Source: Streptomyces sp. LBL
GTDB taxonomy: Bacteria; Actinomycetota; Actinomycetes; Streptomycetales; Streptomycetaceae
DNA: 64,000 bases
Assembly (NCBI RefSeq): GCF_029893585.1
Contig: NZ_JARXYX010000033.1
Location: 53,466 to 117,465 of the forward strand
Direction of reading: 5' to 3'
This document shows positions 34,068 to 41,849 of this stretch, piece by piece; position 1 is the stretch's first letter, and the number at the start of each line of letters is the position of its first letter. The position numbers and the translations under genes were made by a program. The notes under the pieces were generated by a model. That model worked only from the letters and a program-made list of their open reading frames with translations, did no database searches and was not told the origin of the DNA.

Positions 34068-35420
34068 ATGCAGGCAGAACCGAACAAACCGCAGGCGGGA
34101 CCCTCGGCGGTGTCATTGGTGGGGGAGGAGTACGAGGTCGAGGTCGGCCCCGTCGCCCACGGCGGGCACTGTGTCGCCCGCACCGACGAGGGACAGGTGC
34201 TGTTCGTCCGGCACGCGCTCCCCGGCGAGCGGGTCGTCGCGCGGGTGACCGAGGGCGAGGAAGGCGCGCGGTTCCTGCGAGCGGACGCGGTGTCGGTGCT
34301 GACGGCCTCCAAGGACCGCATCGAGGCGCCCTGTCCGTACGCCGGTCCCGGCCGCTGCGGCGGCTGCGACTGGCAGCACGCCAAGCCGGGCGCCCAGCGT
34401 CGACTCAAGGGCGAGGTCGTCGCCGAGCAGCTCCAGCGGCTCGCCGGTCTCACGCCGGAGGAGGCGGGCTGGGACGGCACGGTGATGCCGGCCGAGGGTG
34501 ACAAGCTCCCCGCGGGTCAGGTGCCGCAGTGGCGGACACGCGTGCAGTACGCGGTGGACGCCGACGGCAACGCCGGGCTGCGGCGCCACCGCTCGCACGA
34601 CGTCGAGCCGATCGAGCACTGCATGATCGCGGCGCCGGGCGTCAGTGAGCTGGGCATCGAAAATCGCGACTGGTCCGGGATGGCGTCCGTCGACGTGATC
34701 GCCGCGACGGGCTCCCAGGACCGCATGGTGATCCTGGAGCCCCGGCCCGGCGCCCGCCTCCCCCTCGTCGAGCTCGACAAGCCCGTCTCCGTCATGCGCG
34801 TCGAGGAGCACGACGGCGGCATCCACCGCGTCCACGGCCGCGCATTCGTGCGCGAGCGGGCCGACGGCCGGACGTACCGCGTCGGCAGCGGCGGCTTCTG
34901 GCAGGTCCACCCGCAGGCCGCCGACACCCTCGTCAAGACGGTCATGCAGGGCCTGCTGCCGCGCAAGGGCGACATGGCACTGGACCTGTACTGCGGTGTC
35001 GGCCTCTTCGCCGGCGCCCTCGCCGATCGCCTCGGCGAGAAGGGCGCGGTCCTCGGCATCGAGTCCGGCAAGCGCGCCGTCGAGGACGCCCGGCACAACC
35101 TCGCCGGGTTCGAGCGGGTGCGGATCGAGCAGGGCAAGGTCGAGGCGGTGCTCCCACGCACCGGCATCACCGAGGTCGACCTCATCGTCCTGGACCCGCC
35201 CCGCGCGGGCGCCGGCAAGAAGACGGTCGAACATCTGGCGTCGCTCGGGGCGCGGAAGATCGCGTACGTCGCCTGCGATCCGGCGGCGCTGGCGCGGGAC
35301 CTGGGGTACTTCCGGGACGGCGGCTACAAGGTGCGGACGCTGAGGGCGTTCGATCTGTTTCCGATGACGTCGCACGTGGAGTGCGTGGCGGTTTTGGAGC
35401 CGGTGTCAAAGGGGATCTGA
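34068..35420 (+). CDS. TRAM-domain class I SAM-dependent RNA (uracil-5) methyltransferase
   Basis: The 450-residue protein has an N-terminal TRAM domain (about 17-75), a CPYAGPGRCGGCDW motif (about 103-116) resembling the Fe-S cysteines of RlmD/TrmA-type enzymes, and a C-terminal methyltransferase domain with LDLYCGVGLFAGAL (SAM loop), LDPPRAG and the catalytic YVACDPAALARDL (normally SCxPxTLARD). A Cys is present at the catalytic position. The substrate is rRNA or tRNA uridine; which one is not clear. The ATG at 34068 starts the conserved part. It is the last core gene before the accessory region. Confidence 0.88.
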   Translation: MQAEPNKPQAGPSAVSLVGEEYEVEVGPVAHGGHCVARTDEGQVLFVRHALPGERVVARVTEGEEGARFLRADAVSVLTASKDRIEAPCPYAGPGRCGGCDWQHAKPGAQRRLKGEVVAEQLQRLAGLTPEEAGWDGTVMPAEGDKLPAGQVPQWRTRVQYAVDADGNAGLRRHRSHDVEPIEHCMIAAPGVSELGIENRDWSGMASVDVIAATGSQDRMVILEPRPGARLPLVELDKPVSVMRVEEHDGGIHRVHGRAFVRERADGRTYRVGSGGFWQVHPQAADTLVKTVMQGLLPRKGDMALDLYCGVGLFAGALADRLGEKGAVLGIESGKRAVEDARHNLAGFERVRIEQGKVEAVLPRTGITEVDLIVLDPPRAGAGKKTVEHLASLGARKIAYVACDPAALARDLGYFRDGGYKVRTLRAFDLFPMTSHVECVAVLEPVSKGI

Positions 35421-35606
35421 CCTGCAGTTTCTCGGGTTTTCTAAACGCGGTCGGTAGTGCTTGAGTTGTTTCCCGCACAGCATGACGTCAAGCGTGTCGT
35501 ATCCCTCGCTGACGTCGTTTGACCTGGCGTTACGCCGGGTCTTTGCCGGGATGGTGGGGGAGTTCCGATTGCCGTCGCCACGGGTGACTGTCCGCCGTTT
35601 CGACGC

Positions 35607-35641
35607 TTGTTTGACGCTCGTTCTGACGAGCCGTCACTGCA
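35607..35641 (+). other. Possible Tn3-family terminal repeat (copy 1)
   Basis: The segment contains TTTGACGCTCGTTCTGA. The same 17 bases, within a longer similar context, occur at 48390-48406 in the same orientation. TGACGCTC is also the core of the classical Tn3 inverted repeat. It lies 205 bp before the decayed Tn3 transposase. Confidence 0.45.
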
Positions 35642-35845
35642 GGTCCGACCGCTCCAGGACGAGCGCCGGCCGCCCGACGCTGTGTCGGCGCGGCTGCGGT
35701 TGCGTATGCCGACAGAAGTGGCTGAGCGGACGCGCAGGCCGGGCTTCCCAGCGGCAGCGGCGGACGCGAAGGTCCGCCCGCCGGGTGTCCGGTGGGCGCG
35801 GGGGTCAGGGGCACGCGGCGCGGGCAGCAGGTTCTACGCGTCCCG

Positions 35846-36530
35846 TGCGTGAAGCGGTACACCGAGCGCACGCCGACGGCGTACGAGCACGCGTGGGAGA
35901 TCCGGGATGCCCACGCATACCAGGAGTACGAGGACGCGGAGTGGTCGCGGCGGTTCCGTACGTTCCTGCACGGGCGGGCGTGGACGCACGCCGACGGACC
36001 GGTGACGCTGTTCGACCAGTCGGTGGGCTGGTTGCGCCGTCACCGGGTGCTGCTGCCTGGGGTATCGGTGCTTGCCCGGAGGCGCGGAAGGCTGCGGAGA
36101 AGCGGCTGCACGCCACGGTCGCGGGGCCGCGCGGCGGGCGGACCCGGCGTTGCCCGGCGACTTGGTGGCGACGCTGAAGACGCCGGAGGGCTCGCGGTTC
36201 TCGGAGCTGGAGCGGTTGCACCGGCCGCCGACGCGGATAACGCGCACCGCGTTCGCCCGCGCGCTGGAGCGCGCGGATGAGATCAGTGCGTATCGGCTCG
36301 CCGGCTGAAGCTGTCTCAGTTCCCACCTGACCGCATGGCGGCGCTGGCCCGGTACGACGGAAGGCCACGAGCTCCGCGAGGAGGACATCGCCCGGCTGTC
36401 CCCGCTCAAGCACGCGACCTGAAACTGCTCGACCGCTACAGCTTCACCGCCTCGACCTCGGCCGCCGGGCCCTGCGCCCGCTGCGCGACCGGGACGCGCC
36501 GGAGCTGGACGAGAACGACGAGTCGTCCGC
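35846..36530 (+). pseudogene. Tn3-family transposase, frameshifted and internally deleted
   Basis: Pieces of a Tn3 TnpA can be read in three frames. First comes a DUF4158-type N-terminal region (VKRYTERTPTAYEHAWEI, then RFRTFLHGRAWTHADGPV and VGWLRRHRVLLPGVSVLA). After a shift, AEKRLHATVA appears. After another, DPALPGDLVATLKTPEGSRF and KLSQFPPDRMAALARY follow. The sequence then jumps to the normal C-terminal end (GHELREEDIARLSPLKHA and RPLRDRDAPELDEND). The whole catalytic DDE region is missing, so it is dead. It marks an old transposon insertion at the start of the accessory region. Confidence 0.82.
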
Positions 36531-36577
36531 CGACCGACGGGGCGCGCCAGGGAGTGCCCGGCCTGGGGCCTCGACGC

Positions 36578-36610
36578 CGACCGCCCACACAGCAGTGGTG
36601 TGGGCGGTCG
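36578..36610 (-). terminator. Terminator of the EF-hand gene
   Basis: CGACCGCCCACAC pairs perfectly with GTGTGGGCGGTCG (13 bp) with a 7-base loop, 13 bp after the EF-hand stop on the minus strand. Confidence 0.85.
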
Positions 36611-36622
36611 GATCCCGGGCTG

Positions 36623-37174
36623 TCAGGCCGTGACCCTGCCGAAGAGGTGGTTGGCAGGAGCGTCCGGGTCGTTGCCGTAGAAGAACTCGGTGAGGGCCTG
36701 GTGGAATTCGGCGCGGTCCAGCCCATCGGAGCCGTCCCTGTCCAGAGCGGCGAAGACCGTGGCGCAGTCCTCGCCGGGCACACCGGCGACCGAGTCGAAC
36801 ATCTGCTGGAACTCGGCCTGGTCGATCTTGCCGTCCGCGTTGAGGTCGACGAGGTCGAAGAAGCAGTTGGTGACCGGCGCGATCTGCTGCGGATAGAGGG
36901 CAGGGTCGGTCAGGACGCTCCTGAAGCCTTCGGTCATCTCCCGCAGATCGACCTTCCCGTCACCGTCCTGGTCCATCGGGGCGATCACATTCGTCCAGAA
37001 CCCGTCCATCCCCTCGATGAGTCGGCGGGCGGTCGCGGAGCCCGGCGCGGTGTCTCGGGCGGCGATGTAGCGCTCGCTCATCGCCCGGACGTCCTGCTGG
37101 GTGATGAACCCGTCGCCGTCGACGTCGGCGCCCCTGAACCACTGGCCGTACTTGAGGTCTTGAAGTGCAGTCAC
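36623..37174 (-). CDS. EF-hand calcium-binding protein (calerythrin/CabD-like)
   Basis: The 183-residue protein has four EF-hand loops: DVDGDGFITQQD (17-28), DQDGDGKVDLRE (68-79), DLNADGKIDQAE (110-121) and DRDGSDGLDRAE (145-156). The first three have canonical Ca2+ ligands. The fourth has an irregular order around its Gly and may bind weakly. There is no signal peptide, so it is a cytoplasmic Ca2+ buffer or sensor, as in calerythrin and Streptomyces CabD. It starts at a GTG at 37174. The molybdoenzyme gene upstream on the same strand is 135 bp away. Confidence 0.92.
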   Translation of the reverse strand: MTALQDLKYGQWFRGADVDGDGFITQQDVRAMSERYIAARDTAPGSATARRLIEGMDGFWTNVIAPMDQDGDGKVDLREMTEGFRSVLTDPALYPQQIAPVTNCFFDLVDLNADGKIDQAEFQQMFDSVAGVPGEDCATVFAALDRDGSDGLDRAEFHQALTEFFYGNDPDAPANHLFGRVTA

Positions 37175-37309
37175 GACTGCGCACAGTATTCATCTGATTA
37201 CGCAATTGCAAAAACGGGGGAGGAGCCTCTGGCAGCCGGGGCGGCCCCGCTGCGCGCTTGACGACGGCGAACTCGAAGAACCTGCCCGAAGAGGCAGGCA
37301 GCTTGCGTG

Positions 37310-39619
37310 TCAGTGTTCGAGGTGTGGTGGTGTGAAGGCGAGCACGTCCGGAAGGGGGCCGTCGTACCGCTCGACGTCGACGAGCGCACTGTGGGCGCTC
37401 GGTCCCTGGGAGAGGCGCGAGCACCCTCGGTCGGCCGTGAGGGTGTTCGGATTGCCGTGGCGGTCCAAGGTGCCGCTCTGGCCTGGCTGGGCCGGGTCCC
37501 ACCATGCTCCGGTGGACAGTTGGATGACGCCTGGCATGACGTCGTCCGACAGGACTGCGCCCGCCAGGCAGCTGCCGCGGTCGTTGTGGACGCGTACGAT
37601 CATGCCGTTCTGGATGCCGCGGGACGCGGCGTCCAGCAGATTGATCGTCACGGGCTCACGGCCACGGATCTTCGACTTGAGGCTGTGGCCGCCGTTGTCG
37701 TACTGGCTGTGCAGGCGTGAGGCGGGCTGATTCGAGATCAAGTGCAGCGGGAATCGGTCCGACAGGCCGGCACGGAGCCACTCCACTGGTTCGAACCACG
37801 CCGGATGCCCGGTGCAGTCGTCGTAGCCGAACGAGTCGATCTCCTCGGAGAAGATCTCGATCCGGCCCGACGGGGTCGTCAGGGGGAAACGCTGCGGATC
37901 TGCGCGGAGCGCCTCGAAGTTGCCGGGGAACGGGCCCCTCAGCGCCGGCAGCTCAGCCGTGGAGCTTCGCCAGAAGTCGTCGAAGCTCGGCAAGGCCCCG
38001 TCGTCGCCGAGGTCGGCCCTCGTCTGCTCGTAGAGGTGTCGGACCCATTCGATCTCGGAGCGTGACTGCGTGAACTCGCCCTCGTATCCGAGCCGGGAGG
38101 CCAGGGTGGTGAAGATGTGGTGGTCGGTGCGTGACTCGCCCGCCGGCTCACGGACTTTCGGCATCGCGACGAGGTGGGGGTCGGAGAATCCTGCGGCGAA
38201 GTCGTCGCGCTCCAGGCTGGTGGCGACGGGAAGGACGATGTCGGCAAACTTGGCCGTGGTGTTCCACCAGGCTTCGTGAACCACCACCGTGTCAGGGGTC
38301 TGCCAGGCGCGGGTCAAGCGGTGGAGATCTTGGTGGTGGTGGAACGGGTTCCCTCCGCACCAGTAGATCAGGCGGAGCTCGGGCAAGGTCAGGCGCTGGC
38401 CGTCGTAGTCGATGGTCTTGCCCGCATGCAGCAGGGTGTCGGCGATCCGTGCGACAGGGATGAAATCCGCGACAGGGTTGGGAACCCGGGGAATCGACGC
38501 CACGGAGGGCCGGCCGGGGGCGACGCCGGTCGCGTCCATCGTCGCGTAGCCCGCGCCCCAGCCGCAGCCGGGCCGCCCCATCGAGCCCGCCATGGCGGCC
38601 AGCACGACCGACATCCAGATCGGTTGTTCGCCGTGGTCCGCCCGTTGTATCGCGTAGTTGACCATGATGAGCGAACGCTGCGTGGACAGGCGGCGAGCCA
38701 GTTCGGTGATCGTGTCCCGGCTCATGCCCGTGATCCTCGCTGCCCAGGCAGCATCCTTGGCAACGCCGTCGGATTCGCCGGTCAAGTAGGAGGCGAAGCG
38801 GTCGAACCCGACGCAGCAACGGCGAAGGAAGTCCTCGTCGTGCCAGCCGTTGACCAGCATGGTGTGTGCGATGCCGAGCATCGCGGCGGTGTCGGTGTTG
38901 GGGATGACGGGCAGCCACTCGGCGTCGAGGAAGCCGGCGGTGTCGCTGCGAATAGGGCTGATGTTCACGAACCGCACCCCGGCCGCACGGCACTTTCGCT
39001 GAAGGTCCTGCGTCTGGTGTCTGGCCAGTCCGCCGGGGTTGATCTGGCTGTTCTTGAGGGCCAGCCCTCCGAACGCCACCACAAGCTCACAGTTCTCGGC
39101 GATCTCGTCCCACATCGGCATCCGGGACTGGTAGCTCCACGGAGCTCCGCCGATCACATGGGGGAGGATGACCTCCAAGGCCGCGGTGCTGTACGTGTTG
39201 CGAGAGTCGGTGTATCCCCCGCCCAACGCCAGGAACCGGTGGAGTTGGCCCTGCGCGTTGTGGAACGCGCCCGCACTCGCCCAGCCGTAGGAGCCGCCGA
39301 ACACGGCGCTGTCTCCATGCTGTGAACGCACTCGGCGCAGTTCCTCGCTCACCAGGGTGATCGCGTCGTCCCAGCTCACCTCCACGAAGGCGTCCGCGCC
39401 CCTGGCCGTGTCGTGGGCGCGCGGCAGGCCGTTCAGCCAGCCCTTGCGCACCGCGGGGCGCAACACGCGGGCGCTGTCGTCGGCGGCTGTCACCATTCCG
39501 GGTCCGATAGGCGACGGCGCGGGGTCATCGCCCCTCGGCTCGATTCGCACCAGCCGACCGGAATCAACCACCGCGACAAAACTGCCCCAGTGCGTCGCAA
39601 CCGACATGTGTCGTTCCAC
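37310..39619 (-). CDS. Molybdopterin-dependent oxidoreductase, BisC/TorA/DMSO reductase type
   Basis: This 769-residue protein has a bis-MGD fold with molybdopterin domains (about 50-440), a C-terminal cofactor-binding domain (about 630-745), and SYGWASAGAFHNAQG near residue 112, where a Ser probably ligates Mo. That makes it a DMSO-reductase-family S- or N-oxide reductase. There is no N-terminal Cys4 Fe-S motif and no Tat signal, so it is likely cytoplasmic like biotin sulfoxide reductase BisC. The start may be the GTG at 39619 or the ATG four codons in. The substrate is uncertain (methionine or biotin sulfoxide, TMAO). Confidence 0.88.
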   Translation of the reverse strand: MERHMSVATHWGSFVAVVDSGRLVRIEPRGDDPAPSPIGPGMVTAADDSARVLRPAVRKGWLNGLPRAHDTARGADAFVEVSWDDAITLVSEELRRVRSQHGDSAVFGGSYGWASAGAFHNAQGQLHRFLALGGGYTDSRNTYSTAALEVILPHVIGGAPWSYQSRMPMWDEIAENCELVVAFGGLALKNSQINPGGLARHQTQDLQRKCRAAGVRFVNISPIRSDTAGFLDAEWLPVIPNTDTAAMLGIAHTMLVNGWHDEDFLRRCCVGFDRFASYLTGESDGVAKDAAWAARITGMSRDTITELARRLSTQRSLIMVNYAIQRADHGEQPIWMSVVLAAMAGSMGRPGCGWGAGYATMDATGVAPGRPSVASIPRVPNPVADFIPVARIADTLLHAGKTIDYDGQRLTLPELRLIYWCGGNPFHHHQDLHRLTRAWQTPDTVVVHEAWWNTTAKFADIVLPVATSLERDDFAAGFSDPHLVAMPKVREPAGESRTDHHIFTTLASRLGYEGEFTQSRSEIEWVRHLYEQTRADLGDDGALPSFDDFWRSSTAELPALRGPFPGNFEALRADPQRFPLTTPSGRIEIFSEEIDSFGYDDCTGHPAWFEPVEWLRAGLSDRFPLHLISNQPASRLHSQYDNGGHSLKSKIRGREPVTINLLDAASRGIQNGMIVRVHNDRGSCLAGAVLSDDVMPGVIQLSTGAWWDPAQPGQSGTLDRHGNPNTLTADRGCSRLSQGPSAHSALVDVERYDGPLPDVLAFTPPHLEH

Positions 39620-39819
39620 GATGCATCAACTCCGTCTCTGAAGTTCCCCGGCTCTAGGACAGCGGCCACTTATGTCACAGTGGCTCCACGTCAGTTGACG
39701 GGCCGCAGGACACAGACTCCCCCTGCGGCCCGCTGCCCAACCCTGCACGTGCACGACCCTTCCAACGGCCGCACAGAAGCGCCGTCCGCGTCGACTCGCC
39801 TCAGGGAGCATGTGTCGTC

Positions 39820-39966
39820 ATGGGCTGGCAATACGTCCGGGACACCGGCGGCACGGTATCCATCCCGACCTCCCGAGATCTCCCCGTCGGCAGCTACCAG
39901 CTGTGGATTCAGACGAACGACGGCTACGTCCCCCTCGCCGGCCCCTACGACCTGAAGATCGTCTGA
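39820..39966 (+). pseudogene. 48-residue remnant of a larger hydrolase's C-terminal beta domain
   Basis: A short frame (MGWQYVRDTGGTVSIPTSRD and on to GPYDLKIV) resembles the C-terminal Ig-like beta domain seen on some secreted phosphoesterases, with the pattern DGYVPLAGPY. It lacks any catalytic part, signal peptide or ribosome site. I read it as the tail of a deleted gene. The 200 bp before it hold the molybdoenzyme promoter region. Confidence 0.45.
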
Positions 39967-40046
39967 CAGACCGCCGAAACCTGCGGCGACCGGCAGCCGC
40001 TCCCGCTGTGTTGCTCTCCTGGCTGCGGCGCGGGCGCACCTCGTCC

Positions 40047-40409
40047 TCAGCCGCGTTCACCCATGGCCACCGGCATGACCGGGGCGGTGACGCGGCCGGC
40101 GGCGCCTCCCTGGAGGCGGTCCAAGGCGGCGGCGATCCCCTCGTGGGGCAGGGCTGCGCCGAGCCCGAGGCTCTCGGCCATGGGCAGGAGCTCACGGTCG
40201 GTGGTGCGCTCGACGAGGCTGTACGCGTGCTGGATGCCCACGATCGGGGCCCAGTTCTTCAGGTCCGCGAGGGTTACCGCCCAGGGTGCAGTCGTGAGCT
40301 TGGAGGCATCCCGTCTTACGGGGCCCGTTTCTCTCCCCCAACGCATTCGTTGTCGCAGTGGATGACCGTCGTCGAGGGTGCCGTCTGGGGCTGTACTGGT
40401 GGAAGTCAT
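40047..40409 (-). pseudogene. Aldo/keto reductase remnant with internal deletion
   Basis: The 120-residue frame contains LKNWAPIVGIQHAYSLVERT followed by TDRELLPMAESLGLGAAL, a hallmark block of AKR-family enzymes that is normally followed by WSPL-GGGLLTGKY. Here it jumps at once to HEGIAAALDRLQGGAAG, a likely C-terminal piece. The NADPH-binding and catalytic Tyr regions are absent. Its start overlaps the divergent ABC gene start, so the decayed gene may now serve as the transporter's promoter region. Confidence 0.65.
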
Positions 40410-41004
40410 TGATGTGCACCACTGCTACGGGAAACGGCGCGTGCTGCGGGGAGTCGATCTGCGACTGCCGGCAGGGGCGCTGACCGGCGTTGTGGGAGAA
40501 AACGGTGCAGGCAAGTCCACCTTGCTGAAGATCCTGGCTGGGGAGCTTCGGCCGTCCGGTGGCCAGGTTCGACACGCCGGCCGGTTTGGATACTGCCCGC
40601 AGCAGGTGGTGCTCAACGACGCGCTGACCGTGCGCCAGCACCTCGCCTTACTCCGGGCGGCGTTCCGGCTGGGTGACCTGCGGCACGCTCAGGAGGTGAT
40701 GGAGGTGCTCGGTCTGGCCGAGTACGTCGATGAGCGGGCCGGGGTGCTCAGCGGTGGCACGCGGCAGAAGCTGAACCTCACTTTGGCGTTGATGCACGAT
40801 CCGCAGGTGCTGCTGTTGGACGAGCCGTACCAAGGGTTCGACTGGGACACTTACCTGGGGTTTTGGCAACTGGCGGGCCGTCTGCGTGATCGGGGGCGTT
40901 CGGTCCTGGTGGTCTCCCATCTGGCCTACGACACCGAGCGTTTGGATGAGCTGTGGTGTTTGAGCGGCGGCCGGCTTCAGTCGCAGATGACAGGTGCGGC
41001 ATGA
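40378..41004 (+). CDS. ABC transporter ATP-binding protein
   Basis: This compact 208-residue ATPase has Walker A GENGAGKST (about 41-49), the signature LSGGTRQKL (about 129-137), Walker B VLLLDEP and the switch His in VVSHL. The Q-loop is in YCPQQ. It belongs to the ABC-2 exporter class. Starts at 40378 or 40399 (both GTG) are possible; the latter gives the family-like start VEVIDVHHCYG. The stop overlaps the permease ATG (ATGA). With the permease and the prenyltransferase fusion it forms a three-gene block in one direction. Confidence 0.9.
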   Translation: MPSGAVLVEVIDVHHCYGKRRVLRGVDLRLPAGALTGVVGENGAGKSTLLKILAGELRPSGGQVRHAGRFGYCPQQVVLNDALTVRQHLALLRAAFRLGDLRHAQEVMEVLGLAEYVDERAGVLSGGTRQKLNLTLALMHDPQVLLLDEPYQGFDWDTYLGFWQLAGRLRDRGRSVLVVSHLAYDTERLDELWCLSGGRLQSQMTGAA

Positions 41005-41825
41005 GGAATCAGATGATGCTGCTCACCACGGCCACGCGGTACGCGCTGGTGGAGCACGCCCGCAACCGCTTTGCCGTGGTGCTGATCGCCCTGTTCCTGC
41101 CCGTGTGGGTCCTGCTGGCTCACGCCGCGATTCCCGATACCCCGGCCCGTCTGCATCTGCGGGCCACCGGGGAACTGCTGGCTCCTCGGGGTAACGAGAT
41201 CACAGCGATCAGCGGCGCTCTCAACGCCGTCACTCTGATCACTGGTTTCCTCATGTTCGCTGCGACCTTCACCAGCAGCGGCTTCGACCGGCGCCTGGCC
41301 ATGGCCGGCTATCCCCGCACACACCTGGTCGTGGCGAAGGTCGTGGCGCTCAGCTTCGTCTGCGCCCTGATCGCCGCATACGCCACCGCGGTGACCTGCC
41401 TGACCTGGACACCCCGCCAGCCGGTGCTGCTGACCACGGCGTTCTTCTGCGCCGGACTGACCTATGGCGTGCTAGGGGTCGGCTTCGGTGCGCTGCTGCG
41501 CCGCGAGGTCGAGGGCATGTTCGCCATCGTGATGACCAGCATCGTGGATCTTCTGCTGCAAAACCCGATCATGAGTTCTGGTGCGGGCAGCACGATCACG
41601 CGGCTCCTGCCGTCCTACGGCGCCATGCAGGCGGCCACCGCCGCAGGTTTCTCCTCCGTCTCGGTACCCCGGTACGTGCTCTGGCAGCTGGCCTGGTTCA
41701 CTGCGGCGGCACTGCTGGGCCTGCTCGCCTTCCACCGGCGTACCCGCACCACCCTGACGGTGACACCGCACGGGCCTGTGCCGGAGCAGTCCGCCCGGCA
41801 TCAGCAGACCGTTGACCTGCTGTGA
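41001..41825 (+). CDS. ABC-2 type transporter permease
   Basis: The 274-residue integral membrane protein has six predicted helices, for example FAVVLIALFLPVWVLLAHAA (about 24-43) and LITGFLMFAATF (about 79-90), and a short polar C-terminal tail. It starts 4 bp inside the ATPase gene, so the two are co-translated as half-transporter subunits, probably working as a 2+2 complex. The cargo is unknown. The adjacent isoprenoid-enzyme fusion 24 bp downstream suggests a terpenoid or polyprenyl product, which is inference. Confidence 0.88.
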   Translation: MRNQMMLLTTATRYALVEHARNRFAVVLIALFLPVWVLLAHAAIPDTPARLHLRATGELLAPRGNEITAISGALNAVTLITGFLMFAATFTSSGFDRRLAMAGYPRTHLVVAKVVALSFVCALIAAYATAVTCLTWTPRQPVLLTTAFFCAGLTYGVLGVGFGALLRREVEGMFAIVMTSIVDLLLQNPIMSSGAGSTITRLLPSYGAMQAATAAGFSSVSVPRYVLWQLAWFTAAALLGLLAFHRRTRTTLTVTPHGPVPEQSARHQQTVDLL

Positions 41826-41849
41826 CATGCGCGACTAGGCCGCAACCGG

